Shown piece by piece: positions 35,881-48,740 of a stretch of 64,000 bases of DNA. The stretch covers positions 255,114-319,113 of the forward strand of contig CM076651.1 in the NCBI GenBank assembly GCA_038496675.1. Reading direction: 5' to 3'. Below the pieces are notes generated by a model that was given only the letters and a program-made list of their open reading frames with translations, was not told the DNA's origin and did not search any database. The position numbers and the translations under genes are program-made. Within the stretch, counting starts at the first letter, position 1, and each line of letters opens with the position of its first letter. The DNA is from Rachycentron canadum (taxonomy: Eukaryota > Chordata > Actinopteri > Carangiformes > Rachycentridae).

Positions 35881-37267
35881 ACATCTGTTTACAATAAGAC
35901 ATTTTTTTATTTGTGAAAAAGACCCCTTGTCCACCACCAAAAGCTCTTACATTGGGCACATGAGCATAAAAACTGGACCATGGAGCAATGAAGATGGTCT
36001 GGTCTGATGGATCAGGTTCTTTTACATCATGTGGATGACCAGGTGTGTGTGTCTCTTACCTGGGGAAGACATGGCACCAGGATGCATTCTGGGAAAAAAG
36101 ACAAGCTGCAGGAGGCAGAGGACAATGTTCTGCTGGGAAACTTTGAGTCCTGTTATTCATGTGGATGCTAGTTTGACACGTCCCGCCTCCCTAAACATCG
36201 TTCAGACCAAGTCCCCCCTAATGGCAGTGGCCTCTTTCAGTAGGATGATGCTCCTTCCACACAACAATCAGTTGACTTGAATCTGAAATGAATCTGCAGT
36301 GAAATAAATTCAGTGAAGACACCCTTTCAAATGAGATGTGATTTGTTGGAAACGAGCCACTGAGCATTAATTAGAAACACAACTGCACACGTCGAGCTTG
36401 CATGAAAACAAGAGCCTGATTCATTTTCCCACTGATGGGAAATATATTCATATCAATTGAGCAGTCGCTGTGTGTTTCCCTGACTAATGTGCTGTTTCCG
36501 GACACTGCAAATGTGATGTTTCTGACAAATTCACATTTAAAGGACATTTTGAAAAAAAAAAGAAAAAGAAAGAAAAAAAAAAACTGCTGAACTTTACTCA
36601 TGAATTTTGGGACAAATCTTCCGTCCTCGTCTCATCTCAGTGATTCACTCTTTATCAGTCCGCTGTCAAAGGAAATCTTCTTTCCTTTGGCTTCCTTGGT
36701 TTGAAATATGTGCGTGAACTGTACGTGTGTATGTGTGTGTGGGAGTGTGGCTGTGTGTGAAAGAGTGTGTGTCTGCATTATCCTGTTCCGCTGGCAAGAC
36801 AGCCACAATAGAGCTGACTAATGCAGAAATAGACTGCAGGCTAAGCTTTCTTTTTCCAGAAATGTCCTGAAAAGTGAAGGGAGCACTCTGTGGCCTGTTC
36901 CTACTGTGTTTATATCCCCCTCCTCATGACATGCTATGGAAACATGCATCACCATCACCTACACACACAAACACACGCCTACAACATTCGCTGTAGCCTG
37001 GGGAGAAGACAAAATTATGAGGCAGATCCACAGAAATGTCTGGTGAAAAGCTAATTCTGGCAATAGCTTTGTGTGTGTGTTTGTGTGTGTGTGTCCTATG
37101 TGTGTACATCATGTGCTGATGTAATCTGTTTGTCTCTGGTGCTAATGGCTTCCTCAGACACAGCTCATTATGTCAGTGGGGAGGAGGAAGAAGACAGTGT
37201 CTGAGGGTAGCAGCAGATTTCAGATCGAAATCATCATCATTCATTCAAATGGAACTGCAGTGATTTG

Positions 37268-37400
37268 GGGTGGCATAGTGGGGCACTGTCACTTCAGCTC
37301 GAAGAAGAAGGCTCGGGGTCCCAACCCCCCTCTCGCCCAATCTCTACCTCCACCAGGACCCTGCACGGATAAGTGTATATATAATGGACAGATAGATGCA
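37268..37400 (+). repeat. Degraded copy of the repeat found in kif20b intron 19
   Basis: GGTGGCATAGTGGGGCACTG, CTCGGGGTCCCAACCCCC, CTCTCGCCCAAT and a GGATAAGTGTATATAATGG end correspond to the reverse complement of the element at 6422-6614, though much diverged and partly deleted. Confidence 0.4.
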
Positions 37401-38794
37401 GTGACGTGTGGAAGTACATGTGGAGCTTTAGCTTAAAGTTCAGCTGCTGCAAACTGTGACACAACTTTTCCCACCGCTAACTGTCCGACAAGTTCGCCCT
37501 TTTGAGATCTGATTCCCCCAACAGCAGCAGGATTGCGAAGGTTGAGTAGGTAGTTCATGCATTTGTTTTCCTGCTAAGTTAGGCCACAGCCACGCTGATA
37601 TGTTTTAGTTTTATGCGTCTCTTCTGCTTTGTTTATGCCTGGTGTCCACACTGCTCAGGATTTGTATGTTTTCTTTGCCACCGAATGTCGGGAGAAGTTA
37701 CTGTTAATTGCTGTTTGACAGAAGCTTTGGCCGTCATTATTATACAAGATTTTATGATCTGGCCTGAGGATGAGCTACATCTTCAGGCCAGAGGCCACAG
37801 TGAGTCGCTATTGGAAGGTGACAAGACTGGCTGGGGCTAGCTGCGTAGCATGCTAGCTTCAATAAGAAAAGATGTGATATTGACAAGAATTAACATTAAT
37901 GTTGCTTTCCACCTCCGGAGACAGATGCTGGTGAGTAAAGGATGAAGTTTGATTCAGTTGTTGACTGTAAATAAACAGATAATGCTAATGTTAGCCATGT
38001 AGCAAAACTTACAAATAGCTGCTTTTATCCCCCCTAAACAGAGACTTATGTAAACACTGGTGAACCTGTTTTATTTTTATTTTTAAGTATGCTGAAGTCT
38101 CGAAAACAGACTTTGGAAATCATGACATAGTCAGCTCACTGAATGGGTCTGATATGTAAAGTTAACTGAAATGAACAGCAGAAGATACATTAAGTCCTTT
38201 AAACCCATTGAAATACCAGCTACAACTTCCTGATTATTAACTTTCAAAAACACTAAGCAACAGTCAGCACATTAGCCAGACAACAGTCACATTTCGTTTT
38301 GGCCTTTTCTAAAAATAATCTGTCTCTTGTGACCACACTCATGCAGGTTCAGGCAACCCCACGTTTACTGGAGAATAAGGAGTGGGTGGTTTACTTTGTG
38401 TGCCGCGATTTATTGACTGGACAGAAACAGAATACGCTTGTTGACTCATTGGGGTGAGGTGGCTCTCATACAGCAAACTACACATGAACAAGTTATCTTA
38501 GCAACAGCAACTATCTTGAGTGCGATATGCCATTATATGACAATTCAGCACTGGCTGCTGTTGGTAAATCCATTGATTGGAGTCGGGGTGAAGAGTGGAT
38601 TTGCTGCACTCGTAGTTATAACACCATTTTATATCTGTTTTAATCTATAACAGGCAGTACAGATAATGTGAAAGTGGTAATGTTGTAGTCAAAGTCAGAT
38701 TTCAAGCCTTTTTAGAAACTGTAGCAACATGGCTCCACCACTTTGGTCTGACTGAAATTTCTCAATAAGTAAAAGACACAATAGAGTGTTTATA

Positions 38795-38960
38795 AAAATG
38801 GACGTCAGATTGTGTTGAAGTCGAGGTAAAAATGTCCCTACTTCTCACTTAATTTATTAGCTCAGTGAACATTTTGTTAATGAGTTTATGGTCTCAGTCT
38901 CTAGTTTCAAGTCTTCAATACAACATGATGTTCATTTTTTAAATGATGGTCCCATTTAGA
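38795..38960 (-). repeat. Dispersed repeat family X, copy B
   Basis: Reverse-strand copy. GAGTTTATGGTCTCAGTCTC and AGTTTCAAGTCTTCAATACA match the reverse complement of 63696-63735. Diverged from the other copies (for example GTGTTGAAGTCGAGG). Confidence 0.75.
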
Positions 38961-40348
38961 GGAGAATAGACCAGGGGATGAATTAGTGTGTGGCTACAGT
39001 GTGATTGAGCAGCTCGCAAACCAACGGGTGACGTCATGATGCGACGACACGCCGCCAACGTTTATCTCAGACATTAATTCAGGCAGTCGTTAGAGGATTA
39101 TTAGCCACACCATTAGCTCAAAGTTGTTAATTTTATGTTTATGATCAAAAGCCTGCACTAAAGACTAAAGACATTCCCTTCAGCCTTACCTGTACAGGAT
39201 TGTTGTGTGACAACATTAGGCTGTACCTGCTGAACATTTTAGCATGTTAGCATCCAGCACTGGGCTCTGTGGCCCACTATACAGCTTCATAGAGCCACCA
39301 GCCTGGATGTGAGCTCTTAGGCCATCTTAAGTGTCGAGTCATTAGATCTGTGACTTGAGTTTTACTCCAGTCGTGTGACTCCGGTGCACACCTCTGTTTC
39401 TGTAGGGTTAGAAATAACGTTATGGTTGTTTGTTCATAATTAGTTATTTGAATGCTAATGTACAGCTGGGACTGCTCATAATGAGAAGTCTTGTGACTGA
39501 AGTGAAAATCTGTGAGAGGATATTAGTAAAGTTTGTCTCAGAAATTATGGATTATTACAGTCCAAGTGTAGAATGCATTGAGTGTAGAGAATCAAAAAAA
39601 TGGACAAAAGGAAAGAGCGTTCATAAGCAGATTATATTAGAAAACACTGCGATGTGACTCAACCAGCCATGGTCTCATCTACACCAGGAAACACTTAGCT
39701 GTTGTGGTTAAAAAGGACATTTTGACACAGACATGAGTCGTGCGCTCTCTCTTCAGGGGCCGGGGTGATTATGGCAGATTATTCCACATCGAAGTGATTA
39801 GGACGGTGCAGCTTTACAGCCACGCTGCCATCTGCAGCTGCCAAACAGTGTGACAGCCACTGGGGGATTGGATGGCAGAGATCAGGCTGGAGACCACGCA
39901 TGGTGGCCTAAATCTGAGAGAAAATTTATGATTGATCTGTGGAAGGGGGTCATCATCCCCCACCCCACCCCCCCGTGTCGTTGATGGAAGGTGGTGGCTT
40001 TACATTAATTAGCAGGAAGTAATTTGGGGGAAAGCTGTCCCATGGCAGTCAAGTCTTACGTGGTAAAATGAAGACCCCCCCCCACCTCCTGTCTTTGTTA
40101 GGGACTTGGATTTGAAGGGAGGGTGGGTGGATGAGTGGGGAGGGGGTAGATAAGGAAAAGAGAGGCAGAAGGAGGAGGGGTAGGGAAGGAGGGAGGGAGG
40201 GAAAGAGGTGGGGGGCCCATCTGCCACTGAGCGTGCTGGGTCAAAAGGCTTTTGTTGTGGAGGAGTGATGAGACAGATAGATGTTCGTTGTCACCAACCG
40301 CTGGTTTAATCAAGTGAAAGTGTCCCAGTGTGTAATGTGTTTACCCCC

Positions 40349-40349
<1 letters not shown>

Positions 40350-40394
<45 letters not shown>
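40350..40394. repeat. (CA)n microsatellite
   Basis: About 44 bp of uninterrupted CA repeat. Confidence 0.95.
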
Positions 40395-40399
<5 letters not shown>

Positions 40400-40709
40400 G
40401 TATAATTATTTTTCATCTTTAATTAATAACAGACTGAGAGTCTGACTTGATGGATTAAATAAGACATTTACAAATCAATCAACAAATTACAAATGTACCG
40501 AAAAAATAGAGTTATTCATCGATGTGTCAGCAAAGTCTCCTTGGTGCATTCTGGGAAATTTCTAGCTCTCTGTGGCCTCTGACGTGTTTCATTTCGCTCT
40601 GGTTTAATAATAGACTTAAGACAGAGAAGTTTTGAACAGCGGCAGCGTCTCATCTCCCTCTGTCACCTCCACCCGGATTCAATCAGCAGCCCCTGCGCTG
40701 CCAGCTCCG

Positions 40710-40720
40710 TGCGCATGCGT
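40710..40720. promoter_or_regulatory. NRF1-type site upstream of BRSK
   Basis: TGCGCATGCGT matches the NRF1 palindrome TGCGCATGCGC with one change. It lies about 1.05 kb upstream of the BRSK start codon in a region where GC content rises. NRF1 sites are typical of CpG-island promoters. Use is unproven. Confidence 0.4.
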
Positions 40721-41279
40721 GTTCGTCAATTAAAGCAGCGGCGTAGCAGCGGACATTAGACGATTTGGCCTTCAAGTTAAAACCACGATTTTTAGTTAGC
40801 CGTGGATTTAAAAAGGTGCAGCAGCCCTCATTGACAACCATTACAATTTTGATTTAACAAGTAAATTTGTTTGTAAATAGCCAATGACCTTTAACATTCA
40901 TTCGGGCTTTAAGTTTGAAATGAAAATTAGTTATGATAAGTCTGGATATTTCAGGTGTGATGCTCTCCATCTAAAACATTGTTTTCTTTTTTGGCCTGCG
41001 GGCTGAAGCCTTGGTTGTTGTGTTGGGATATTCATGTGTAAGTTATGATGTTGAATTTAATCACTGTGTAATACGTAAATTTGGCCCTAATTTGTAACAA
41101 AAAAAAAACTGTCTTAGTTACAGCTATTAATGGATTAAATATATTATAATATAATAATATTAACATCAAAAAAATACAAATAACCAAAGGATCATAGATA
41201 GAGAGCTACTTTCATGAATGTGTATTTCCATTTTTACCTTTGACAATTACCAAACTAACTGAGTTGACTGGCCAGTATT

Positions 41280-41763
41280 TTGAAAGGGACCACCGGAAGT
41301 GTCCGTTCGCGTCGACCGTGCGCTGACGCAGGCTGCTGGAGCGGCAGGCAGCGGCAGTCGATGCTGTCCCATCATCAGATCACACCCAACGGGGCCGCAG
41401 CGCAGCGCTCCTCCGGCACCAGCACCAGCACCAGCACCATGACACCCAGGTTCAAAGCCACCGTCTGAGCCGCACCGAGGACGAGACCAGCGGAGCACCG
41501 GCTGCCTCAACGGACGTGGAGACATACGCGCGCCCTACACACACGCACACACACACACACTCACATACACACAAGCAAGCACGCACACGAGAGGAGCGGG
41601 GGGGGGGAGCCCAGTATTGCAGCGACCAGCAGTCAGAGACACGGGAACGCCGACCGAGGCGAACTCCACTGCCCCGCGGAACTGCGCCTTTCGCCCCAGA
41701 GACGCGTCCCACTCAGACACCCGCGAGAAAAATTACTCCCCGCGAGTCACTTCACGCCAGAAA
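41280..41763 (+). promoter_or_regulatory. GC-rich leader of BRSK with upstream ORF
   Basis: A GC- and CpG-rich stretch directly before the BRSK ATG. It contains an ATG at 41360 opening a 35-codon frame that stops with TGA at 41466-41468, an imperfect CACCAG repeat (about 41420-41437), a (CA)n run near 41537-41572 and a G-run near 41598. The BRSK ATG at 41764 is not in frame with the upstream ORF. If all of this is in the transcript, the upstream ORF could dampen translation. The transcription start is not known. Confidence 0.5.
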
Positions 41764-41857
41764 ATGTCATCGTCGGGCAAGGACGGCAACAGCGGGCATT
41801 ACGCCAACTATGTGGGACCGTACCGCTTGGAGAAGACGCTGGGCAAAGGACAGACAG
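41764..41857 (+). CDS. brsk2: BR serine/threonine kinase (BRSK1/BRSK2, SAD kinase), first coding exon only
   Basis: BRSK kinases are AMPK-related, LKB1-activated neuronal kinases that control polarity and presynaptic vesicle release. This exon encodes the N-terminus MSSSGKDG, then YVGPYRLEKTLGKGQTG. That is the start of the kinase domain with the Gly-rich loop (G27, G29, G32), nearly identical to vertebrate BRSKs. It ends in a phase-1 donor (ACAG|GTTAGT). The short N-terminus without the poly-His/Pro segment of BRSK1 favours BRSK2, but paralogue assignment is tentative. The next exon, expected to begin with LVKLGVHC, was not found. Intron 1 is probably very long, or the following contig is misplaced. 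Confidence 0.85.
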
Positions 41858-42256
41858 GTTAGTGAAAGCCCGCTCTCAGACCTCCCAGATGCGGATGCTG
41901 CTGCCGGGGCTCTCCTCAGCACCGCCGCGCCTGAAGCTGTCATGTTGATGGGTTGATGGGTGACGGGACGCTGCGTGTTCTGAATGTGCCGATGTGGGGA
42001 AGGGGAAGCGGAGAAATGCCCGATAATTGCGGATGTTTCTGGTGGATGCGGCTTTGCTGGATGCAAGGAGAGCTGATGATGGTGGTGATGGTGTTGGTGG
42101 TAGTGTGCCTTTAATCCTTGTTGTCAGGCAGAGAGGGCCCGGTGATAATGGGCCCTTGTGATTTTTCTTGTCTCTAATTCTGTTATAGCATCCATCTGTC
42201 ACATGGGCCCGCTCTCTGCAGAAGAGACAGAGCGGTGATGCTGCACTGTCCGGTCC

Positions 42257-42291
<35 letters not shown>

Positions 42292-45200
42292 AAATTCAGC
42301 TCATGGACTCACACACACACACACACACACACTGCAGCTGCAACATCACATTTCTGCATATTCGTTTCGGTGATGCAGTGTGCTGGGCTCCTCTCTGGAC
42401 CCCTCTCAGTGGGTTAAGATGGCAGGCTGGCTGATGTTTTATGGTGCTGGTGATGTAAGCCCACTGTAGCCTGTAATCTGTTTATTTCGGATAAACAATC
42501 AAAGTGTCATTCCCATCTTCATTCTCAAGTATTTCATGAGTCATGGTAGAAATCTTCTCAGGTTTAGTTGTACTGGTGTGGAGGTTTAGCGCTTGTGTCT
42601 GAGAGGTGATGATTGATTTTTTCATATATTTGTTGAAGAGGTTTTCAATAGTTTTGATGACCTTTGACTTCAATATGATGGAGTGATCACTGGTCTTCAA
42701 AGAAATTAAACCAAATGTATCATATTTGGCTGCATTATTAAGTAGAAGTGCCAGTTTTTTAGGTACCGCCAGCTAAAACTCATGCAGTCAATCAGTCTAG
42801 GTTTAATCTGTTTCAAGACATGCTCATTCTTCTTCTGGTCTGTCTGGAGGCTGCAGTTTGTGGTGCTCTTGAACTGTGTTGCAGGTTTTGTTCGTCCCAG
42901 TCTCATCAAGCCGAGTGACAGAAGCCCCCTGCTCACTGATGAGCAGCACAGACTCAGCTGTTCCTCTCCAGCGTGGATGTCACAGTGATTTGTTTCTATA
43001 CGTGCTATACCGTCTGGACAGCTCGGGTTCAGGTTTCCCTGTCTCCCCCCCCACCACCACCACCATCTGTGATCACATGCAGCCAAAAGTGATCAAGGTG
43101 TTCCAGCAGGTAGGAGCCGTTCACTGCTCTGCTCCCTCGGTGGGTGAATTATTCATAACCAACCAATTAGCTGGCTGGTGGAGTTGGTGGAGCAGCCTCT
43201 ATAGCTGCTGCTGTTTTAATCACACAATACTTCTATTTAGCAGATGGAATAAAGCAGTGGTGTGCATTTAACTCTCACAAAGACACAGACACAATTTGAT
43301 TTCTTCTTCAATGATATTAATTATGGTAACTGAATCTGTGAAGGACTAAAGGTCCAGTTTCACACGCTGCTTCCATCCACCGCTCGTAGCAAGTTTCTGT
43401 CCTATAAATAGCTTCACTGAGAAGCACCTGGACCATATGAAAGATGAGCAAACAGGAACAGTGTCACATTAAAATGTCTCTGTGCCCATTCAAAGGCCCC
43501 GTGAAAGTGAAAAGAACTTTCAATCATTTCTACAGAGCCTCCACAGGACATCCAGAGACAGGACAAAAAAGAAATGCAATTACAAATATAACTTTTCTCC
43601 TAAATAATGAGAACGAGCATTTACAAGCTGCTTTGAGCTTCTCTCTGCGCTAACTGCTCATGTTAGCTGTTCCAACAGCTGGAGAAGAAAAGTCAGACTG
43701 AACATCAGATTAGCTCCATGTTAGCTGAGCTGCCCACGAACATTAGCTTTTCCGACACCTGGTAAAGAAATGTCATTGCTCACTGTTGCAGCACCAGCAG
43801 ACAGGTTCACGTGGAGACTGAGATCTGAGGTTTCTTACTTTGTCAGTAAACACACATGCAAACAGTGATTAAGGCAGGTTGAGGCAACATTACAAATGTG
43901 CATATGTCACTATAGTAAAAAGAAATCGTCTACCATGAACACAATGTCAGACTGAATAATAATGTGACAATGAATAATAAAGTTCAGGATGTGCTTCAAC
44001 TATTGATCACAGTCAGTTCAGCATTTTAATTATTCATCTATCTCACATTACAATTTAATTATCTTCTGGTTATTTGTGGGTCTATCAGTTTAATCGAGAA
44101 ATGTCTTAAGGACTCAAAATTTTGTCCAACAATAATACTCATTATACATCAGTTTGGGTTGTGAATGAAGTGCAGTACCTGAACTGAACCTTGTCTCGTT
44201 CTACTCCTGCAGCGTCGTCTCAGCCTCAAATGAACCTAAAGTTTAAATGTCCCACAGACATTGAAGCTGACTGACCGACTCTGAGAGTGTTTGTGCACTT
44301 TGTGAATGTGGCTAAGTGCATATGCATGTAGAGATCTAGAGACCACGTGCAGAGGTGTGTGTGTGTGTGTGTGTGTGTACAGACGGCCGTTGTGCAGCCT
44401 GAAGAAGAAGAGTGATCGTCTGCTCGTTGGAGGCTGTTAGTATGAATCGAAGGCTGCGGTGCTGAGCTGGCAGACAGGGACGTCCGTATATCATTAAACC
44501 ACCTCCACAAGTGTAGGGCAAGCCCACGCTCTTTGTTAGTCTGTGTGTGCGTGTGTGTGTGTGTGTATGGAAACACAAGGGATTGCTGATACAGATTATT
44601 AATACACACCACAATTGCAAATTGTTTCTAAGTAAAATTCCAACAAATAAATCACAGCCACTGATTTATAGTAAAGTCTCTACACTTGGATTATGTCTCT
44701 GATTTTTTAAAGGAAAAAATTCTATATTATTACTATAATTGGTAATTTTTATTTTCATATTTTACAAATATAAAAACTTTTTTCAGTACCTTTGAGGAAC
44801 ATAAACACATTTTTTCCATATTCTTAAATGTTAAGTATTGACAAACAAGTTCATCTCAATAAAATACAGTGCACAATTGGAAGACACTATCAACTTGTAA
44901 TACGCACACCTTTAACAGGTGGCGCTATGGACAGGATCATCAAACTGTATGTTACGTTAGCTGATGAAGCTGAGACAAACCTGAAATGGAAGGTCAGTAA
45001 CAGCAAAGGTGGCTGCTGAATGTAAATAAATAAATCCTTCAAGATATTGTCTGCAAGCAGTAATTTCAATCAAAAACTATTTTAATCATGAGTTTAGAAA
45101 CAATGAAAACGTTAAATAGAAATTATTCTTTTGAGCGTCTGTCATAAGGCTCAGCGTGTTTTCCGGCTATCTGCTATATTGAATACATCATTCAGGGCTC

Positions 45201-45903
45201 TGTGCAGCAAATGAAGCACAATGTGCCAACTCAAAGATAAAATATGAAACAATTTGTTGTGTCTTCAGGGAGAAGTGATGTGAAGCGGCTGCTGCTGTGC
45301 GTCTGGCGAGTCTGAAGCTCTAAGTTGTTACGAGCGTGCAGTTGGAACAATGCCTTCATGGTGTGTGTGGCGGTCGAGGCTGAATGGCGAGAGGCTGTGC
45401 TGACTCTGAACAATTAGTCAGTCTGTTTTCATGTGTGTGAGAGTGTGTGTTGTGTTGGGAGGGGGTTGAAGTAACCTTTTTTTTTTTTTTTTTAACGCTG
45501 GTTTCCCAGGCTCCATACAGCGCTCATTTTCCAAGTGTTGGCCAACAGCGTGGACGGTTGTCATGGTTTCATTCCTCCGCCTGTGACAAGGGCCGCTCTC
45601 TTCATCACTGCCAATCTTTTCCTGCTCTTGTCCTCTCTCTGTTCTCATTGCTGTTTCTTTGAGCAATATTTTACACTTTGTTGGTCACCAAGAAGTTGAA
45701 GTGTGTTGATGTGAGAACCATCCACCTGTGTTTGGCTGTGGATTATTTGAGAGCTGATGAACAAGACGTTTTTAACCATCAGCAGAAGCATGAATGTCTG
45801 ATAACAAAGACTTGTTTCAGTTGTGAATTGTAAATATGAACTTAGTAAACAGGGACATGTTCAGTGATGTTAGGTGGCGTTCTAACACTTGCGCAGACAT
45901 TAG

Positions 45904-46053
45904 TTGTGTCCCAGTTCAGAGGCTGCGTCACATCCTCCATAGACCAGACGGTCTCATTTCAGTTCGGCCTTTGCAATCTACAGTGGCTACGAAGGACCAA
46001 ACCTTTGTAGACCACATCCTCTGAAGGATGTGGCCTCTGAATTGGGACACAGC
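45904..46053. mobile_element. MITE-like element with terminal inverted repeats
   Basis: The left end TTGTGTCCCAGTTCAGAGGC is answered at the right end by the reverse complement GCTGTGTCCCAATTCAGAGG. The two arms stay similar for about 30 bases (each continuing into CACATCCT). The element is about 150 bp and has no coding capacity. This arrangement is typical of non-autonomous DNA transposons; I cannot define a target-site duplication, so the superfamily is open. Confidence 0.7.
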
Positions 46054-46413
46054 TCTAGTGTTAGCAATAGGAGGCTACTAGTTAGCATGAAGTGTAAGAC
46101 AACAAAGGTAAGGCAAATAATAGATATATACAGTGACGTCTGGTGGTGATATTGGGTGGGTGGGCTAACAAATGCGTTATACTCACTAGTCACATCAGAG
46201 ACACCATCTAACAGCAGCAAAATATTGTTCTTCAACAAAATATTAACTAACTACACAACCAAATAACAAAACACATTATACTATGCATATTGCATTTTAC
46301 ATAAACACGTATATGATGAAACGTTTTTGAAAGGTTCCTTTAATCTTATTTTTTCTCCATTAATTATGACCAGGATAAACACAGAGTGCGACGTTTTACA
46401 GCTAAAAAATAAA

Positions 46414-46415
<2 letters not shown>

Positions 46416-46465
<50 letters not shown>
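46416..46465. repeat. (GT)n microsatellite
   Basis: About 50 bp of uninterrupted GT repeat. Confidence 0.95.
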
Positions 46466-46468
<3 letters not shown>

Positions 46469-47940
46469 GGAAACAGACAAGTACAGCTGCTTTTTTTAAA
46501 GTGGATGACATCAGCTCCATGAAAAAAAATATGTAGTCGTAGCTTTGGGGCTGAGGAAACACTGATCTACCAAAAGAAACACGGCTCACAAACGGGTTTG
46601 TGTCCGCAAAATCTTCTGACTGAGAGTAAAACTACAGCAGGAAGACATTTCATTTTTAATTCTCTACAACCTGTAATGGGAACGTGTCTGAGTTTGTCCC
46701 TGTTGTGTTATAATGAAAGTGTCATGTTATTGACGTGGAACATCCTAAAGACTATAGTCCCTCGACCCCAATAGAGGAGTACAGCTGTGTGTGCGTGTGT
46801 GTGTGTGTGTGTGTGTATGTGTGTGTGCGGGGGTGGTGTAGGCAGCAGGGAGAGCCCCAGCACAGATGGCTGCCTTTAGGTGGCTGAAATACAGCTTCAT
46901 TATCAGCAGGTTGCAGGTGGTAACACTCCCATCACTCTCACTGCGTATGTATGCATATGTATACAACTTGCATGTGTGTGTTTGTGTGTGTGTGTGTGTG
47001 TGTATGTACCACTGTGTTTTATTGGACAGCCTGGGTTGGATCCATTATGCTGCATTCAATGTACACAACGCAGAAAATATTTATGGCACCACATCTGCAT
47101 ACAGAGGGCGAACAAGTATGAGAAACACATTTTTAATATAATTTAGTTGACAACACAAAACCACATAAAACTGAACAAACAGCAGATACAGTGAGGATGT
47201 TTGCAGGTTGACAACAGACTGGGGAAAATATCAATTTACCTGGTTCAATAAAGAAAATCATCATTGCAGTAATTTTCTGGAAATAAAATAGCTGGTTTCC
47301 TGCTTATCTGATGTCTCTCAGTAACCATGAGTTATATTGAATAATTTAGTCTATTTCTTTTGAACTTTTTAAAGGTTTTAATTTGTTTTTTTCTCCCTGT
47401 TGTGTAGCTGACACTGACTACATAATGTATTAATTGTATTTCAAATAACAAAACATTCAATAGAATAATAGCTTCAAACAATTTTACATCGGAATCTTGG
47501 GATTTTATTTTGTGTTAATTTTGCTTTTAGCACAATTTTGGAAGGAATTGTTGGAAGAAAAGAAAAAGACAATGGTTTCATTTGCTTTTATAATATATAT
47601 AAAAAATGTCTGACTTGTTTTCCCAGCATGTCCAGCTGTACATCTTCTTAGGCAGCATTTGAAATTTGAAGAGAGAGTAGTTGCAGTGAGCGCGCTCCAG
47701 AACCTGGAGGAGGGAAGAGGAGGTGGTGGTGGGGGATGACTGCTGGAAGACAGAGGTCTGTGGGGAGGGTTTCTCTGCAGACCGGAGGGACGGAGGGAGG
47801 GGCGGGGAGTAATCAAAATTATGGCCAGTGTCAAACACCCTCGCCCTCCTCCCCCTTTTCCCATCTCCCCCTTTTTCTATACAGTACATCCCTTTGGATT
47901 GTTCTCTCGCCCTCCCGCTCGCTTTCCCAGCTGAGGGCTC

Positions 47941-47956
47941 GGTTACCATAGCAACC
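47941..47956. promoter_or_regulatory. RFX X-box-like palindrome
   Basis: GGTTACCATAGCAACC fits GTNRCC-N2-RGYAAC and is nearly palindromic. It sits in a CT/GC-rich non-coding stretch downstream of BRSK exon 1, about 45 bases after TTTTTCTATACAG. It may mark an enhancer or an unannotated promoter. Confidence 0.4.
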
Positions 47957-48688
47957 GGAGGAATGCTCTCCTCTGTGGCTGGTTGGAGGTACGCTTGCTC
48001 CAGATCTGCGTGGCCCCTCCGCTCAGCCCTGAAAGCAGGAGGATGGGGGGGGCATTAAACAATGACTACCCCCCATCACCCTCTCCCTCTGTATCACTCT
48101 TATGTTTTCCTTACATCGCTCATTTACTGCACCCTCCGTACCCCCCTCTCCTCCCCTCCTGTCCTCTCCAGCTAAAGCTCAAGCCTATCTCTGAATCCCT
48201 GTTGCATGAATGCGTTGTTGGGGGGCTGATGCTCTTCTGTCCTCAGCTTCTCCTCTCCTGTTTAAACCGGTGATCCTACTACTGTGGCCCAACATCACAA
48301 GTTTGCCTGAAGTGGCTCATCAACCTGAACAGTGTCATGAGCATCTCCAACCTCGGACCCTCTCAGACCCCTGCTCTGAACCGACATTACTTCTGTCTCT
48401 TCTGTCTCTGAAGTTGCCGTCGGTCTCCACGTCGTTCAGTGCAGGGAGAGATTCAGCAAGAGTAGCTCCAACCAGGATAAAAGCAGACCATCATAAACGC
48501 TGTTCTTAGAAGTGCTGAGCAAATTAATGATGCAAGAAAAGAAAGGAAACAATTTTCATATCAGACAAAAATAATCTTTGATGGCGTGGGAACAAGAAGA
48601 ACAAAGTCTATTTATCGTGTGTGTGTGTGGCTCGACGCAGAGATGCTGTTGGTGTGATTCAATTAGCTGAAGCCATGCTTGCCTCTGG

Positions 48689-48690
<2 letters not shown>

Positions 48691-48740
<50 letters not shown>
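48691..48740. repeat. (CA)n microsatellite running into gap 3
   Basis: About 50 bp of CA repeat that ends at the gap, the likely reason the contig stops. Confidence 0.95.

Larger units (their letters stand above)
32970..40700. other. Non-coding region of contig 3, left part
   Basis: I see no exon with a recognisable product. Open frames up to about 90 codons here have no family motif. It holds poly-A/T tracts (for example 35309-35327, 36550-36582), several degraded repeats described separately, and short CA/GT stretches near 36725, 36960 and 37070. It probably lies upstream of the BRSK start exon. Confidence 0.5.
41858..48740. other. Probable BRSK intron 1, non-coding
   Basis: No further exon is recognised. 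It contains many CA/GT microsatellites (42260-42291, 42310-42332, 44355-44378, 44546-44566, 46416-46465, 46791-46826, 46972-47003), a MITE-like element (45904-46053) and a GC/CT-rich stretch (47700-48180) with an RFX-type site. The frames seen are mostly created by these low-complexity tracts. Confidence 0.5.

Noticed and set aside
41420..41455. Possible REST/RE1 site near the BRSK leader (CAGCACCATGACACC)
   Set aside because: The left half fits but the right half lacks the GGACAGC core, and the left half is explained by the CACCAG repeat.
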